The notes beneath the pieces were generated by a model, which did no database searches, was not told the DNA's origin, and was given only the letters and a program-made list of their open reading frames with translations. DNA of 64,000 nucleotides from Thauera chlorobenzoica (GTDB taxonomy: Bacteria; Pseudomonadota; Gammaproteobacteria; Burkholderiales; Rhodocyclaceae): contig NZ_CP018839.1 of NCBI RefSeq assembly GCF_001922305.1, positions 620,001-684,000 of the forward strand, given 5' to 3'. Positions 28,130 to 37,524 of this stretch are shown in pieces. Every line of letters starts with the position of its first letter. Within the stretch, counting starts at the first letter, position 1. The position numbers were made by a program, and so were the translations under genes.

Positions 28130-28675
28130 ATGTTCGATTTCGGTTTTTCTGAACTCATTGTGATCGGTGTCGTGCTGCTGGTCGTGGTCGGGCCCGAACG
28201 CCTGCCCAGGGTCGCGCGCACCGCCGGCCACCTGCTCGGGAGGGTGCAGCGCTACGTGTCGGACGTGAAGTCGGACATCCAGCGCGAGATGCAGCTCGAT
28301 GAGCTCAAGAAGCTGCAGGAACAGGTCCGCCAGCAGGCACAGGAGCTCGAGTCCTCGGTGCGCTCCGGGGCGGCGGGCGCCGAAGCGGAGGCCGAGCGCA
28401 CCGTTGGCGAGCTGCGTTCGATGCTGCCCGCCCCGGACTCTGGGCAGCCGGCGGCGGGGCCACAACCGGATCCCTCGGCGGCGGGGCCACAACCGGATCC
28501 CTCGGCGGCGGGCGCATCCCCCCCTGTCGCAGCCTCTGCCGCCACCGTTTCCGCCTCCACCAACCCCCTTCCCCAGGATCCCCCGCCGCAGGCCGCCGGC
28601 GAGTCCCAGCTCGAACTCGGGCTCGGCGCGGCGGCGCGGCCACCGGCGCCCTTGGGCGACAAGACGAAGGCATGA
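28130..28675 (+). CDS. tatB: Twin-arginine translocase subunit TatB
   Basis: This 181-residue protein starts with the TatB helix (MFDFGFSELIVIGVVLLVVV) and a Gly-Pro-Glu hinge (VGPERLPRVART), then an amphipathic helix. The proline/alanine-rich tail contains GPQPDPSAA twice, from a perfect 27-bp tandem duplication. TatB with TatC recognises twin-arginine signals. Its stop overlaps the tatC start. Confidence 0.95.
   Translation: MFDFGFSELIVIGVVLLVVVGPERLPRVARTAGHLLGRVQRYVSDVKSDIQREMQLDELKKLQEQVRQQAQELESSVRSGAAGAEAEAERTVGELRSMLPAPDSGQPAAGPQPDPSAAGPQPDPSAAGASPPVAASAATVSASTNPLPQDPPPQAAGESQLELGLGAAARPPAPLGDKTKA
28456..28509 (+). repeat. 27-bp tandem duplication in tatB
   Basis: Two perfect 27-bp copies (28456-28482 and 28483-28509) encode GPQPDPSAA twice in the disordered tail of TatB. 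The frame is kept. Confidence 0.92.
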
Positions 28676-29499
28676 TGAGCGCACAACAGGAAACCTTCAT
28701 CGCCCATCTGATCGAGTTGCGCGACCGGCTGATCCGTGCGCTGATCGCGGTGGCCGTCGTCTTCGTCTGCCTGATGCCATGGGCGGGTGACATCTACGAC
28801 ATCCTCGCCCGGCCGATGATGGACACCCTCCCCGCAGGCACGAACATGATCGCCACCGGTGTGGTCACGCCCTTCTTCGTCCCGGTGAAGGTGACGATGA
28901 TGGTCTCCTTCGTGCTGGCGCTGCCCTGGGTGCTGTACCAGGCCTGGGCCTTCATCGCCCCCGGGCTCTACGCCCATGAGAAGCGCATGGCCCTGCCGCT
29001 GGTGCTGGGCAGCACGCTGCTGTTCCTGATCGGGATGGCGTTCTGCTACTTCTTCGTGTTCGGCATGGTGTTCAAGTTCATCGCCGAATTCGCGCCGAAG
29101 AGCATCGTGCCGGCACCGGACATCGAGCAGTACCTGTCCTTCGTGATGTCGATGTTCCTCGCCTTCGGCGTCACGTTCGAAGTTCCGGTGGCGGTGATCC
29201 TGCTGGTGAAGGCCGGCGTCGTCGATGTCGCCAAGCTGCGCGAGATGCGGCCCTACGTGATCGTCGCCGCGTTCGTGATCGCGGCCATCGTCACTCCGCC
29301 GGACGTGATCTCGCAGTTCATGCTGGCGGTGCCGATGTGCCTGCTCTACGAGCTTGGGATCGTGCTGGCGAACATGATCACCCGCCCCGTGCCGCATGCC
29401 GAGGCCGCAGGCGGGCAGGCCGCGCCTGCGCTGCAGAACCTGGACGAGGCGGCGGAGCGCCGCCTCGAAGCGGACGACCGTCCGGGCGGGAAGGGCTGA
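28672..29499 (+). CDS. tatC: Twin-arginine translocase subunit TatC
   Basis: This 275-residue polytopic protein has six transmembrane helices and the TatC signature near the N-terminus (FIAHLIELRDRLIRALIAV) and GLYAHEKRMALPLVLGS. It is the signal-peptide receptor. Two ATG codons are possible (28672, overlapping tatB, and 28675). The extended Ala/Glu/Arg-rich C-terminal tail is cytoplasmic. It ends 15 bp from a convergent protease gene. Confidence 0.96.
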   Translation: MMSAQQETFIAHLIELRDRLIRALIAVAVVFVCLMPWAGDIYDILARPMMDTLPAGTNMIATGVVTPFFVPVKVTMMVSFVLALPWVLYQAWAFIAPGLYAHEKRMALPLVLGSTLLFLIGMAFCYFFVFGMVFKFIAEFAPKSIVPAPDIEQYLSFVMSMFLAFGVTFEVPVAVILLVKAGVVDVAKLREMRPYVIVAAFVIAAIVTPPDVISQFMLAVPMCLLYELGIVLANMITRPVPHAEAAGGQAAPALQNLDEAAERRLEADDRPGGKG

Positions 29500-29514
29500 G
29501 AGGCCGCGGCGGGC

Positions 29515-30672
29515 TCAGCGGCTCGCCGGCGGTGTCGGCCGCCGCCCCACCTCGACTGCGAGCTCGAGCTTCTGGGTGCCGCGGCGGATGTGGAAGACGG
29601 CCCGCTGCCCTGGCGGCAGGGCGGCCACCATGTCGAGCATCGACTTCGGATCGCGCACCGCCTTGTCGTCGAGGCCGACCAGCACGTCGCCGGGACGGAT
29701 GCCGGCGCGGTCCGCCGGGCTGCCGCGCAGCACGCCGGCGATCAACGCGCCCTCGACATCCCGGTAACCGAACGATTCGGCCAGTTCCGGCGTCAGGTCC
29801 TGGATTTCCACCCCGACCCAGCCGCGGGTGACTTCACCGGTGGCGACGATCTGTTCGAGGACGTTGCGCGCGATCGACACCGGAATGGCGAAGCCGATGC
29901 CGAGTGAGCCGCCCGAGCGTGAATAGATCGCGGTGTTGATGCCGACCAGGTGTCCGGTGCTGTCGACCAGCGCGCCGCCCGAGTTGCCCGGGTTGATTGC
30001 GGCATCGGTCTGGATGTAGTTCTCGAACGTGTTGATGCCGAGCTGCTTGCGCCCGAGCGCGGAGACGATGCCCATCGTCACCGTCTGGCCGACGCCGAAC
30101 GGATTGCCGATGGCGAGCACGACGTCGCCGACGGTGAGGCTGTCACCCGCCGAGAAGGTGATCGCCGGCAGGCCGGCATCGGCCTCGATGTGCAGCACCG
30201 CGAGATCGGTTTCCGGGTCGCGGCCGACCAGGCGGGCGGGAAACTGGCGGCCGTCGTTGAGCGCGATCTCGATCGCATCGGCAGTCTCGATGACGTGGTT
30301 GTTGGTCAGGACGTAGCCTTCCGGGCTGACGATGACGCCGGAGCCGAGGCCGGATTCACGCTGCTCCGGGGCGTTCGGCAGGCGTTCGCCGAAAAAGTGG
30401 CGGAACAGCGGGTCGTCGAGCAGGGGGTGGCGCTGGCTGCGGCCTTTCTTGCTGGTGAAGACATGGACCACCGCGGGCATCGAGCGCTGCGCCGCCGCGG
30501 CATAGGAGCCGGCCGCGGGCGTGCGCTCGGCGCCGGCCGGCGCTTCCAGGATCGCGACCACCGAGGCCGGCGCTGTATCGCGCAGCCACTCGGGCCTGAG
30601 CGTATTGACGACGAACAGCACGGCGACGCTGACGGTCACGGCTTGCGCGAAGATGAGCCATAGACGGCGCAT
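29515..30672 (-). CDS. DegS/AlgW-like membrane-anchored serine protease
   Basis: This 385-residue protein has an N-terminal membrane anchor (about 5-23; [18 protein letters not shown]), a trypsin-like domain with the full triad (His126 in TNNHVIE, Asp156 in ETDLAVLHI, Ser231 in NPGNSGGAL), and one PDZ domain (about 280-385; [20 protein letters not shown]). One PDZ domain plus an uncleaved anchor points to DegS/AlgW, which starts sigma-E-type envelope stress signalling, rather than two-PDZ DegP/DegQ. The ATG at 30672 is preferred; a longer reading would overlap the next gene. Partner genes such as rseA are not in the window. Confidence 0.88.
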   Translation of the reverse strand: MRRLWLIFAQAVTVSVAVLFVVNTLRPEWLRDTAPASVVAILEAPAGAERTPAAGSYAAAAQRSMPAVVHVFTSKKGRSQRHPLLDDPLFRHFFGERLPNAPEQRESGLGSGVIVSPEGYVLTNNHVIETADAIEIALNDGRQFPARLVGRDPETDLAVLHIEADAGLPAITFSAGDSLTVGDVVLAIGNPFGVGQTVTMGIVSALGRKQLGINTFENYIQTDAAINPGNSGGALVDSTGHLVGINTAIYSRSGGSLGIGFAIPVSIARNVLEQIVATGEVTRGWVGVEIQDLTPELAESFGYRDVEGALIAGVLRGSPADRAGIRPGDVLVGLDDKAVRDPKSMLDMVAALPPGQRAVFHIRRGTQKLELAVEVGRRPTPPASR

Positions 30673-30759
30673 AATGACTCGCTTGAGGGACGGGGATCGA
30701 AAACCGGCCGGCATCAGGCGAAACGGATGGGGCCGGCCACATCGGGGAGCGGAACACGA

Positions 30760-31512
30760 ATGCGACTCATCGAACTGGACCGGCGTCTGGAAGCCTTGTT
30801 CGACGCTGCTGGATTGAAGGATTATTGCCCAAACGGCCTGCAAGTGGAAGGACGCGCCGAGGTCGCGCGCGTGCTGTGCGGGGTCACCGCAAGCCAGGCC
30901 CTGCTCGATCTCGCCCGCGACGGCGGCTATGACGCGGTGTTCGTCCATCACGGCTATTTCTGGAAGGGCGAGGATGGCCGCATCACCGGCATCCGCCGCC
31001 AGCGCCTGCGCACCCTGCTGGCCAACGACATCAGCCTGTTCGCCTACCATCTGCCGCTCGACGCCCATCCCGAACTGGGCAACAACGCCCAGCTGGGACG
31101 CCTGATGGGGTGGCGCGGAGAGGGGCGCTTCGCCGACCAGGAGCTGGGCTGGATCGGCCGTCCCGGAGCCCCGGAAGGCGAAAGCGCCGCCCAGCTCGCG
31201 CGCTCGATCGCGGCCCGTCTGGGACGGGACCCCTTGCTGGTAGGGGACGGCGCGCGCGTGGTGAAGCGGGTGGCGTGGTGCACCGGCGGCGCGCAGGGGT
31301 TTTTCGAGCAGGCGATTGCCGCCGGAGCGGACCTGTACGTATCGGGCGAGGCGTCCGAGCAGACCGTGCATCTGGCGCGCGAATCCGGGGTGCCTTACAT
31401 CGCCGCCGGCCACCATGCCACCGAGCGCTATGGTGTCCGCGCGGTGGCCCGCCACCTGGTCGAACAGTTCGGCCTGCAGGCCGATTTCGTCGATCTGGCC
31501 AATCCGGTCTGA
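30760..31512 (+). CDS. NIF3/DUF34-family metal-binding protein
   Basis: This 250-residue protein belongs to the NIF3/YbgI (DUF34) family, a dinuclear metal-binding protein tentatively linked to GTP cyclohydrolase-like or NAD-related chemistry. Metal ligands are in [28 protein letters not shown] and [12 protein letters not shown] chose the ATG at 30760 for its GGGAG site. It is divergent from the protease gene. The family assignment is firm; the precise reaction is not known. Confidence 0.9.
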   Translation: MRLIELDRRLEALFDAAGLKDYCPNGLQVEGRAEVARVLCGVTASQALLDLARDGGYDAVFVHHGYFWKGEDGRITGIRRQRLRTLLANDISLFAYHLPLDAHPELGNNAQLGRLMGWRGEGRFADQELGWIGRPGAPEGESAAQLARSIAARLGRDPLLVGDGARVVKRVAWCTGGAQGFFEQAIAAGADLYVSGEASEQTVHLARESGVPYIAAGHHATERYGVRAVARHLVEQFGLQADFVDLANPV

Positions 31513-31581
31513 GTCTGCCGCCCCGGCTTCGCGCCGTCGTGCAGCCGCTTTCGCCGGCTTTCGTGCCCGGGCGCGCCGGGC

Positions 31582-32733
31582 TCAGGCCGGTGGCAGGGGG
31601 GCGGCGTCTGGCACAGCCTGGCAGGGGCCGAGTTCGTCGTCGAGGATTGCCGACAGCAGCAGGATTTCGTCGATCACCGTAAACGGGAAGCCGGCCCGCG
31701 TGCCCTCGCGGTTGTCGCGCAGCAACTGCTGCAGGTAGAGCTGGCAGGCGGGGGTGCGCCAGCTGCGCTGGAGGTTCCTGACGATGTGCGGCATGGCCTC
31801 GATGCTGGTGGTGGAGGCGCGCAGCTCGTCATAGTTCTGCCAGGTGACGACATTGACGTTGAAGGTCTTGTTGAGCTCCTTGGCGATGGTGTCGAACTCG
31901 ATGCGCAGGCCGGCGGCCCGATACACTTCGAGCAGCTTCAGCCAGGGGGTCACGGCCTGCCTGGGGTTGCCGCGGATGAATTCGGCGAGGGTTTCGGCGG
32001 CGCCGTGCATGCGGCCGAAGCTCATCATGATGTCCGCCAGCTCCACCGCCGACTTGTGCTCTTCGCTATTGGGCTCCGCGCTCGGCGTCGCCGGCTGGTG
32101 CGTTTCGCCGTGGGCGCTCCAGTCGAGGGCGGACGGGGCGGCGCCGGGCTCGGGCGCCGGGCTCGTCACGCTGCCGGCGTCGGGCGTCCACGTCGCGCTG
32201 GCGGCAGGTGCCGGGGCGAAGGCCGCATCGCGCCGACGCCGCATCCACACCCATCCGGCCAGCAGCAGGGCGACTGCCGCCAGCGCGCCAGGGAGGTAGG
32301 CGTCGCCGCTTCCCGGACTCGCCGTCGGGGTGGAGGCGGGTATCGGCGAGGGCGGGGCGGGGCGGGGCGGGGCGGTGGCCGGCGCCGCAGCGAGCGCTGC
32401 GTCGGAAGGAGTCGGGGCGGCGGCCGGCGCCGCAGCGAGCGCTGCGTCGGAAGGAGTCGGGGCGGCGGCGGTGGCGGGGGACGCGTGGATGGCGGCGGCG
32501 ATGCGGCGCTCGAGTTCGCTCCGGGCTTCCTCGAGATTGCGGATGCGGGCGAGGAGCTCGTTTTCGGCGGCGAGGCTGCGCTCGATTGCCGCAGTGAGTT
32601 CGCGTGCACGCGCATCGGCATCGGTGGCCGCCGTGCCGCTCACTTCTCCGGGCGTCGCGGACGCTACCGGGCCGGCCGGCAGGGACAGGGCCGCGACGAG
32701 GGCAAGGGCGGGCGTGATCCGTCTGTTATTCAT
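31582..32733 (-). CDS. FimV-like protein
   Basis: This 383-residue protein has a signal peptide (1-26), a coiled coil (about 38-82; ELTAAIERSLAAENELLARI), a proline/alanine-rich region with a duplicated 15-residue unit, one transmembrane helix (about 148-166) and a cytoplasmic region with a FimV-type TPR-like C-terminus (SAVELADIMMSFGRMHGAAE, LLEVYRAAGLRIEFDTIAKE). It differs from full FimV in lacking LysM and being short. FimV-like proteins affect polar localisation and pilus assembly; here the role is unknown. Confidence 0.72.
   Translation of the reverse strand: MNNRRITPALALVAALSLPAGPVASATPGEVSGTAATDADARARELTAAIERSLAAENELLARIRNLEEARSELERRIAAAIHASPATAAAPTPSDAALAAAPAAAPTPSDAALAAAPATAPPRPAPPSPIPASTPTASPGSGDAYLPGALAAVALLLAGWVWMRRRRDAAFAPAPAASATWTPDAGSVTSPAPEPGAAPSALDWSAHGETHQPATPSAEPNSEEHKSAVELADIMMSFGRMHGAAETLAEFIRGNPRQAVTPWLKLLEVYRAAGLRIEFDTIAKELNKTFNVNVVTWQNYDELRASTTSIEAMPHIVRNLQRSWRTPACQLYLQQLLRDNREGTRAGFPFTVIDEILLLSAILDDELGPCQAVPDAAPLPPA
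32378..32467. repeat. 45-bp tandem duplication in the FimV-like gene
   Basis: Two perfect 45-bp units (32378-32422, 32423-32467) encode PTPSDAALAAAPAAA-type repeats in the linker between coiled coil and membrane helix. It is in frame. Confidence 0.9.
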
Positions 32734-32940
32734 GTTCCGCGCGTCCGGCGGCAGGTTGGTCGATGCAAGGCTTTTATCAGACTCTCATGCGCTGTTCCAG
32801 CCACTATGTCGCAATTTCGCCGCCGATTCCGCCGTGGCGCGAATTTTTTCCGCCGCGCGGCGCTGCGGGTGCCGGGTCGGCGCTCCGGGGGAAATCGGTT
32901 AAGATCCGGTTTCAATACGCAGCCGTACGTTTTGCTGACC
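32734..32940. other. Divergent intergenic region, FimV-like gene/DUF2889 gene
   Basis: This 207-bp gap lies between divergent genes and must hold their promoters. It has a less GC-rich part near 32895-32920 but no element I can name with confidence. Confidence 0.35.
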
Positions 32941-33495
32941 ATGCCGCTCCCTGTCCCCGCTCTGCCCCGGCGCCCGATCCATCGCCGGCACATCGAAATC
33001 GAAGGCTTTCAGCGCGATGACGGCCTGCTCGAACTCGATGCCTCGATCACCGACGTCAAGGGCATCGACTACCACCTCGGCTCCGGGCTGCGGGCGGCGG
33101 GAGAGCCTGTTCACCTGATGCGGGTCAGGGTCACGCTCGACGAGGACTTCAACATCATCGACGCCGCCGCCTGTTCGGATGGCGTGCCCTATCCGGGGCA
33201 GTGCGACACCATCGGGCCGGTGTACCGCAAGCTCGTCGGCCTCAACCTGGTGCGTGGCTTCCGCCGTACCGTGGGGGAAATGTTCGCCGACGTGCGCGGC
33301 TGCACCCATCTCACCGAGATGCTGCTCTCCCTGCCCACGGCGGCGATCCAGACTGCCGCCTCGTTCCGCCGCGACAGCGAGGACACCGCCGGCCGGCCCT
33401 TCCAGATCGACCGCTGCCATGCGCTCGAGAGCTCGGCCGAGGCCGTGCGGCTGTACTACCCGAAGTGGTACCGGGGAGCGCGGAGCGAAGCCTGA
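32941..33495 (+). CDS. DUF2889 domain protein
   Basis: This 184-residue protein matches the DUF2889 pattern: an N-terminal [20 protein letters not shown], then DITDVKG-like [16 protein letters not shown], and [20 protein letters not shown] with conserved Cys and His. It has no signal peptide or membrane helix. Related genes are often seen in aromatic-degrading betaproteobacteria, but the function is unknown. The ATG at 32941 fits conservation, though no strong ribosome-binding site is seen. Confidence 0.8.
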   Translation: MPLPVPALPRRPIHRRHIEIEGFQRDDGLLELDASITDVKGIDYHLGSGLRAAGEPVHLMRVRVTLDEDFNIIDAAACSDGVPYPGQCDTIGPVYRKLVGLNLVRGFRRTVGEMFADVRGCTHLTEMLLSLPTAAIQTAASFRRDSEDTAGRPFQIDRCHALESSAEAVRLYYPKWYRGARSEA

Positions 33496-33508
33496 CGCTC
33501 CCCATCTG

Positions 33509-33528
33509 TTGCGCGGTGCACTGCGCAA
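33509..33528. promoter_or_regulatory. TTGCGC-N8-GCGCAA palindrome at the sucC promoter
   Basis: TTGCGC (33509-33514) and GCGCAA (33523-33528) flank GGTGCACT. The palindrome spans the -35 position relative to the TATAAT at 33536-33541, so a bound protein would block or replace -35 contacts. The regulator is unknown. Confidence 0.5.
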
Positions 33529-33535
33529 AACCGGT

Positions 33536-33541
33536 TATAAT
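33536..33541 (+). promoter_or_regulatory. -10 element of sucCD
   Basis: A perfect TATAAT lies here, with no good -35 at 17 bp; the position is filled by the palindrome at 33509-33528. The start would be near 33548. Confidence 0.6.
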
Positions 33542-33724
33542 TATGGAGTCTTGCGGTCGACGCGCAGCTTTGCGTGCGCCGGGGATCGGGTCCGTCTACC
33601 TGGGCCTGGCGCGGAGGGCGGTGCTCGAGGGAGACTGCGCCCGACGTGGAGCACAAGCTCCGAAGCATGCCATCAACCTGTTCGCGACGGGCTGCCTCGT
33701 CGTGACTTCGATCGAAGGGCAACC

Positions 33725-34885
33725 ATGAAGATTCATGAGTATCAGGCAAAAGAACTACTGAGGAAGTACGGTGTCGTGACGCCGCGCGGTTTCCACTGCG
33801 TGTCGGTGGATGGCGCGGTGAAGGCCGCCGAAGAACTGGGCGGCAAGATCTGGGTGGTGAAGGCGCAGATCCACGCCGGCGGTCGCGGCAAGGGCGGCGG
33901 CGTCAAGCTCGCGCGCTCGCTCGACGAAGTCCGCCAGCACGCCAGTGACATCCTCGGCATGCAACTGGTCACCCACCAGACCGGGCCCGAAGGCCAGAAG
34001 GTGCGCAACCTGCTGATCGAAGAAGGCGCCGACATCCAGAAGGAATACTACGTCGCCGCGCTGACCGACCGCGCCACGCAGAAGGTCGCGATCATGGCCT
34101 CCTCCGAAGGCGGCATGGACATCGAGGAAGTCGCGCACAGCACGCCTGAGAAGATCCTCAAGGAATTCGTGGATCCGCTGGTCGGCCTGACCAACGGGCA
34201 AGCCGAGAACCTGGCGCGCGGTATCGGCGTGCCGGAAGCTTCGGTCGCGAAGGCGGTGGATGCGCTGAAGCGCCTGTACACCTGCTACATGGAAACCGAT
34301 GCCTCGCTGGCGGAAATCAACCCGCTGATCCTCGAAGGCAACGGCAACATCAAGGCGCTCGACGCCAAGTTCAACTTCGACTCGAACGCCCTTTACCGTC
34401 ACCCGGAAATCGTCGATTTCCGTGACTTCGACGAAGAAGACGCGGACGAGATCGAAGCCTCGAAGTTCGACCTCGCCTACATCTCGCTCGACGGCAACAT
34501 CGGCTGCCTGGTGAACGGTGCCGGCCTGGCGATGGCCACGATGGACACGATCAAGCTGTTCGGCGCCGAGCCGGCCAACTTCCTCGACGTCGGTGGCGGC
34601 GCGACGACCGAGAAGGTCACCGAAGCGTTCAAGATCATGCTCAAGAACCCCAAGGTCAAGGGCATCCTGGTCAACATCTTCGGCGGCATCATGCGCTGCG
34701 ACACCATTGCCGCGGGCGTCGTCGCCGCAGCCAAGGAAGTGAACCTCTCCGTCCCGCTCGTGGTGCGCATGAAGGGCACCAACGAAGACCTCGGCAAGAA
34801 GATCCTCGCCGACTCGGGCCTGCCGATCATCGCTGCCGACACCATGGCGGAAGCTGCGACCAAGATCGTCGCGGCGGTCAAGTAA
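33725..34885 (+). CDS. sucC: Succinate-CoA ligase (ADP-forming) beta subunit
   Basis: This 386-residue subunit has the ATP-grasp fold ([34 protein letters not shown]) and the C-terminal ligase domain ([35 protein letters not shown]). With SucD it makes succinate and ATP from succinyl-CoA in the TCA cycle. The GAAGGG site lies upstream of the ATG. The length is standard. sucAB and lpd are not adjacent, so sucCD has its own promoter. Confidence 0.97.
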   Translation: MKIHEYQAKELLRKYGVVTPRGFHCVSVDGAVKAAEELGGKIWVVKAQIHAGGRGKGGGVKLARSLDEVRQHASDILGMQLVTHQTGPEGQKVRNLLIEEGADIQKEYYVAALTDRATQKVAIMASSEGGMDIEEVAHSTPEKILKEFVDPLVGLTNGQAENLARGIGVPEASVAKAVDALKRLYTCYMETDASLAEINPLILEGNGNIKALDAKFNFDSNALYRHPEIVDFRDFDEEDADEIEASKFDLAYISLDGNIGCLVNGAGLAMATMDTIKLFGAEPANFLDVGGGATTEKVTEAFKIMLKNPKVKGILVNIFGGIMRCDTIAAGVVAAAKEVNLSVPLVVRMKGTNEDLGKKILADSGLPIIAADTMAEAATKIVAAVK

Positions 34886-34896
34886 GGAGAGTTTGA

Positions 34897-35790
34897 ATGT
34901 CCATCCTGATCAACAAAGACACCAAGGTCATCACCCAGGGCATCACCGGCAAGACCGGCCAGTTCCACACCGAAAAGTGCCAGGAATACGCCAACGGCAA
35001 GAACTGCTTCGTCGCCGGGGTGAATCCGAAAAAGGCCGGCGAGAAGATCTTCGACATCCCCATCTACGCCTCGGTGAAGGAAGCCGCCGCCGAGACCGGC
35101 GCCACCGTGTCGGTGATCTACGTGCCGCCGGCCGGTGCCGCCGACGCGATCTGGGAAGCCTGCGAGGCCGACCTCGACCTGGCGATCTGCATCACCGAGG
35201 GCATCCCGGTGCGCGACATGCTGATGGTGCGCAACAAGATGAAGCAGAAGGTCGCCAAGGGCGGCAAGGAAACCCTGCTGCTGGGCCCCAACTGCCCGGG
35301 CCTGATCACGCCCGACGAGATCAAGATCGGCATCATGCCCGGCCACATCCACCGCAAGGGCCGCATCGGCGTGGTTTCTCGCTCCGGCACGCTGACCTAT
35401 GAAGCCGTGGCGCAGCTGACCGAAATCGGTCTGGGCCAGTCGTCGGCGGTCGGCATCGGCGGCGACCCGATCAACGGCCTCAAGCACATCGACGTGATGC
35501 GCATGTTCAACGACGATCCGGACACCGACGCGGTGATCATGATCGGCGAGATCGGCGGTCCGGACGAAGCCGAAGCCGCGCAGTGGTGCAAGGCCAACAT
35601 GAAGAAGCCGATCGTCGGCTTCATCGCCGGCGTCACTGCGCCCGCGGGCAAGCGCATGGGCCACGCCGGGGCGCTGATCTCCGGCGGCGCCGACACCGCT
35701 GACGCCAAGCTCGCGATCATGGAAGAGTGCGGCTTCACCGTCACGCGCAACCCGTCCGAGATGGCCAAGCTGCTCAAGGCAATGCTCTAA
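34897..35790 (+). CDS. sucD: Succinate-CoA ligase alpha subunit
   Basis: This 297-residue subunit binds CoA and carries the phosphohistidine (His in MGHAGALISGG). Other motifs: KVITQGITGKTGQFHTEKC and GPNCPGLITPDEIKIGIMPG. It lies 11 bp after sucC with a strong AAGGAGAG site. A clear terminator follows. Confidence 0.97.
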   Translation: MSILINKDTKVITQGITGKTGQFHTEKCQEYANGKNCFVAGVNPKKAGEKIFDIPIYASVKEAAAETGATVSVIYVPPAGAADAIWEACEADLDLAICITEGIPVRDMLMVRNKMKQKVAKGGKETLLLGPNCPGLITPDEIKIGIMPGHIHRKGRIGVVSRSGTLTYEAVAQLTEIGLGQSSAVGIGGDPINGLKHIDVMRMFNDDPDTDAVIMIGEIGGPDEAEAAQWCKANMKKPIVGFIAGVTAPAGKRMGHAGALISGGADTADAKLAIMEECGFTVTRNPSEMAKLLKAML

Positions 35791-35813
35791 GCATCGCTTT
35801 TGGCGGTACCGGG

Positions 35814-35840
35814 AAAGCGCCGGCGGGTCCGGCGCTTTTT
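35814..35840 (+). terminator. Intrinsic terminator of sucCD
   Basis: AAAGCGCCGG (35814-35823) and CCGGCGCTTT (35829-35838) form a 10-bp stem with a 5-nt loop, followed by TT. It is the best bidirectional-type terminator in the window. Confidence 0.85.
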
Positions 35841-35865
35841 CGTCCACGGGGCGCCGGCGGGCGCG

Positions 35866-35871
35866 TAGAAT
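35866..35871 (+). promoter_or_regulatory. Possible -10 element before the FHA gene
   Basis: TAGAAT (preceded by G) lies 45 bp before the FHA gene and just after the sucCD terminator. A similar TAGAAT is found before rpe, the FKBP gene and recQ. No -35 is obvious. Confidence 0.4.
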
Positions 35872-35915
35872 CGGCGCTTCAGCCTGCTGTGCAGACATCC
35901 CCCGGGTAACGCACT

Positions 35916-36584
35916 ATGCCGAAGTTGATCCTCAGCATGGACGGCCTCGTCCTCAAGGAGCTCGTGCTCTCGAAGGAGCGGACGACGATCGGACGCAAGC
36001 CGGACAACGACATCCAGATCGACAGCCTGGCCATCAGCGGTCATCACGCCGTCATTACCTGCATCCTCGACGACGCCTTTCTCGAGGACCAGAACAGCAC
36101 CAACGGCACCTATCTGAACGGTCAGCTGGTCAAGAAACAGGTACTCAAGAACAGCGACGTGATCGAGCTGGGCAAGTACCGGCTGAAATTCATCGCCGAC
36201 GGTGGCGGCTTCGCCGCGGCTGTCGACGTCGTCGATGCCGCCGCGCTCAAGCCCTTCGACATCCCCGCCGCGATCACCGATCCCGGCCCGGCGCCGGCGG
36301 CCGCCGGTTCCGATCGTGAACGCATCGGCGTGATCCAGATCCTGAGCGGCGCCAGCGCCGGCCGTGAGCTGGCGCTGACCAAGCCGCTCACCACCCTCGG
36401 CAAGCCCGGCCGGCAGGTGGCGGTGATCACGCGCCGGCCGCGCGGTTACTTCATCACCCATGTCGAAGGGGCCTCCTTCCCGCTCGTCAATGGCCGGGCG
36501 CTCGATGCCCGGCCCCATCCGCTCGGCGAGCACGACATCGTCGAACTCGCGGGGGTGAAGATGGAATTCTTTTTCCGCTCCTGA
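35916..36584 (+). CDS. FHA domain protein
   Basis: This 222-residue cytoplasmic protein has a complete N-terminal FHA domain (about 1-95) with TTIGRKPDNDIQIDSLAISGHHAVI and NSTNGTYLNGQ (the Gly-Arg, Ser-Gly-His and Asn-Gly motifs); residues 137-222 look like a second, degenerate FHA-type fold (LTTLGKPGRQVAVITRRPRG). FHA domains bind phosphothreonine. Downstream genes suggest a signalling module with a GAF-ATPase. No Ser/Thr kinase gene is in the window. Confidence 0.86.
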   Translation: MPKLILSMDGLVLKELVLSKERTTIGRKPDNDIQIDSLAISGHHAVITCILDDAFLEDQNSTNGTYLNGQLVKKQVLKNSDVIELGKYRLKFIADGGGFAAAVDVVDAAALKPFDIPAAITDPGPAPAAAGSDRERIGVIQILSGASAGRELALTKPLTTLGKPGRQVAVITRRPRGYFITHVEGASFPLVNGRALDARPHPLGEHDIVELAGVKMEFFFRS

Positions 36585-36704
36585 GGGGCCTTCCCGCGTG
36601 ATTTTTTGCCTACCCCGGCACGCTTGCGCAGTGGCACCATGCGAGCGTGCGCGCCGGACATTCCCGCGGCACCGTCGCAGGCGGGCCTGCGGCCAGGAAA
36701 GGTG

Positions 36705-37472
36705 ATGAAGCTTACGGTACTCGGCTGCAGCGGTGGCATCGGCGCGCCCCATTCGCGGACCACGTCCTTTCTCGTGGATGATGACATAGTCATAGACTGT
36801 GGCACCGGCGTGGGCGATCTCCCGCTCGCCGCCCTGTTGCGCATCGATCATGTATTCGTCACCCACGCCCATCTCGACCACATCGCCGCCCTGCCTCTGC
36901 TGATCGAGGCGGTGGGCGAGCTGCGCGAACGGCCGCTGACCGTGCATGCGACCCCGGAGACGATCACCATTCTCCGCTCGCACATCTTCAACTGGCTCAT
37001 CTGGCCCGATTTTTCGGCAATTCCCGATCGCACCGCGCCTTACCTGCGCTTCGCCCCGATCGCCGAAGGGGAAAGCCGTTGCCTGGGCGGGCGGACGATC
37101 ACCGCGCTGCCCGTCTGCCATACCGTGCCGGCGGTCGGCTATTGCCTCGACAGCGGCGCCGGGCAGCTGGTGTTTTCCGGTGACACCACCTACTGTGCGG
37201 AGCTGATCACGGCGATCAACGCCTGCCCGGCCCTGCGCCACCTGATCATCGAGGCGGCCTTTCCCGACGAACAGCGGGACCTCGCGGCGACGTCCCGCCA
37301 CCTCTGCCCGAGCCTGCTGCAGGCGGTGCTGGCCGAACTCACCGGCAGTCCGGAAATCCACGTCAGCCACCTCAAGCCCGGCGGCGCCGCGCGCACCATG
37401 GCGCAGATCGATGCCGGAGGAGGGCGGCTGCGGCCGCGCCAGCTGCGCCAGGGCCAGGTGCTTGAATTCTGA
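36705..37472 (+). CDS. Metallo-beta-lactamase-fold hydrolase (class II cAMP phosphodiesterase-like)
   Basis: This 255-residue protein has the metal motif VTHAHLDHIAALPLL (HxHxDH), a later His in LPVCHTVPAVGYCL, Asp in FSGDTTYCAELI and a final His in IHVSHLKPGG. The start LTVLGCSGGIGAPHSRTTSF and overall layout resemble class II cyclic-nucleotide phosphodiesterases and RNase Z relatives. It may break down a cyclic nucleotide; the substrate is inferred. The ATG at 36705 has AGGAAAGG upstream. It sits between the FHA gene and the GAF-ATPase gene. Confidence 0.78.
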   Translation: MKLTVLGCSGGIGAPHSRTTSFLVDDDIVIDCGTGVGDLPLAALLRIDHVFVTHAHLDHIAALPLLIEAVGELRERPLTVHATPETITILRSHIFNWLIWPDFSAIPDRTAPYLRFAPIAEGESRCLGGRTITALPVCHTVPAVGYCLDSGAGQLVFSGDTTYCAELITAINACPALRHLIIEAAFPDEQRDLAATSRHLCPSLLQAVLAELTGSPEIHVSHLKPGGAARTMAQIDAGGGRLRPRQLRQGQVLEF

Positions 37473-37524
37473 TCTCCGCCGCGCCCTGCGCCGTCCCGCC
37501 ACCTTGCAAGCGAAACAATCCACG

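Larger units (their letters stand above)
33496..33724 (+). other. Long leader region of sucCD
   Basis: This 229-bp gap carries the sucC promoter and leaves a transcript leader of about 180 nt. Several small inverted repeats are present (for example GGAGC-acaa-GCTCC near 33652-33665), so the leader may be structured. I do not recognise a known riboswitch. Confidence 0.45.
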
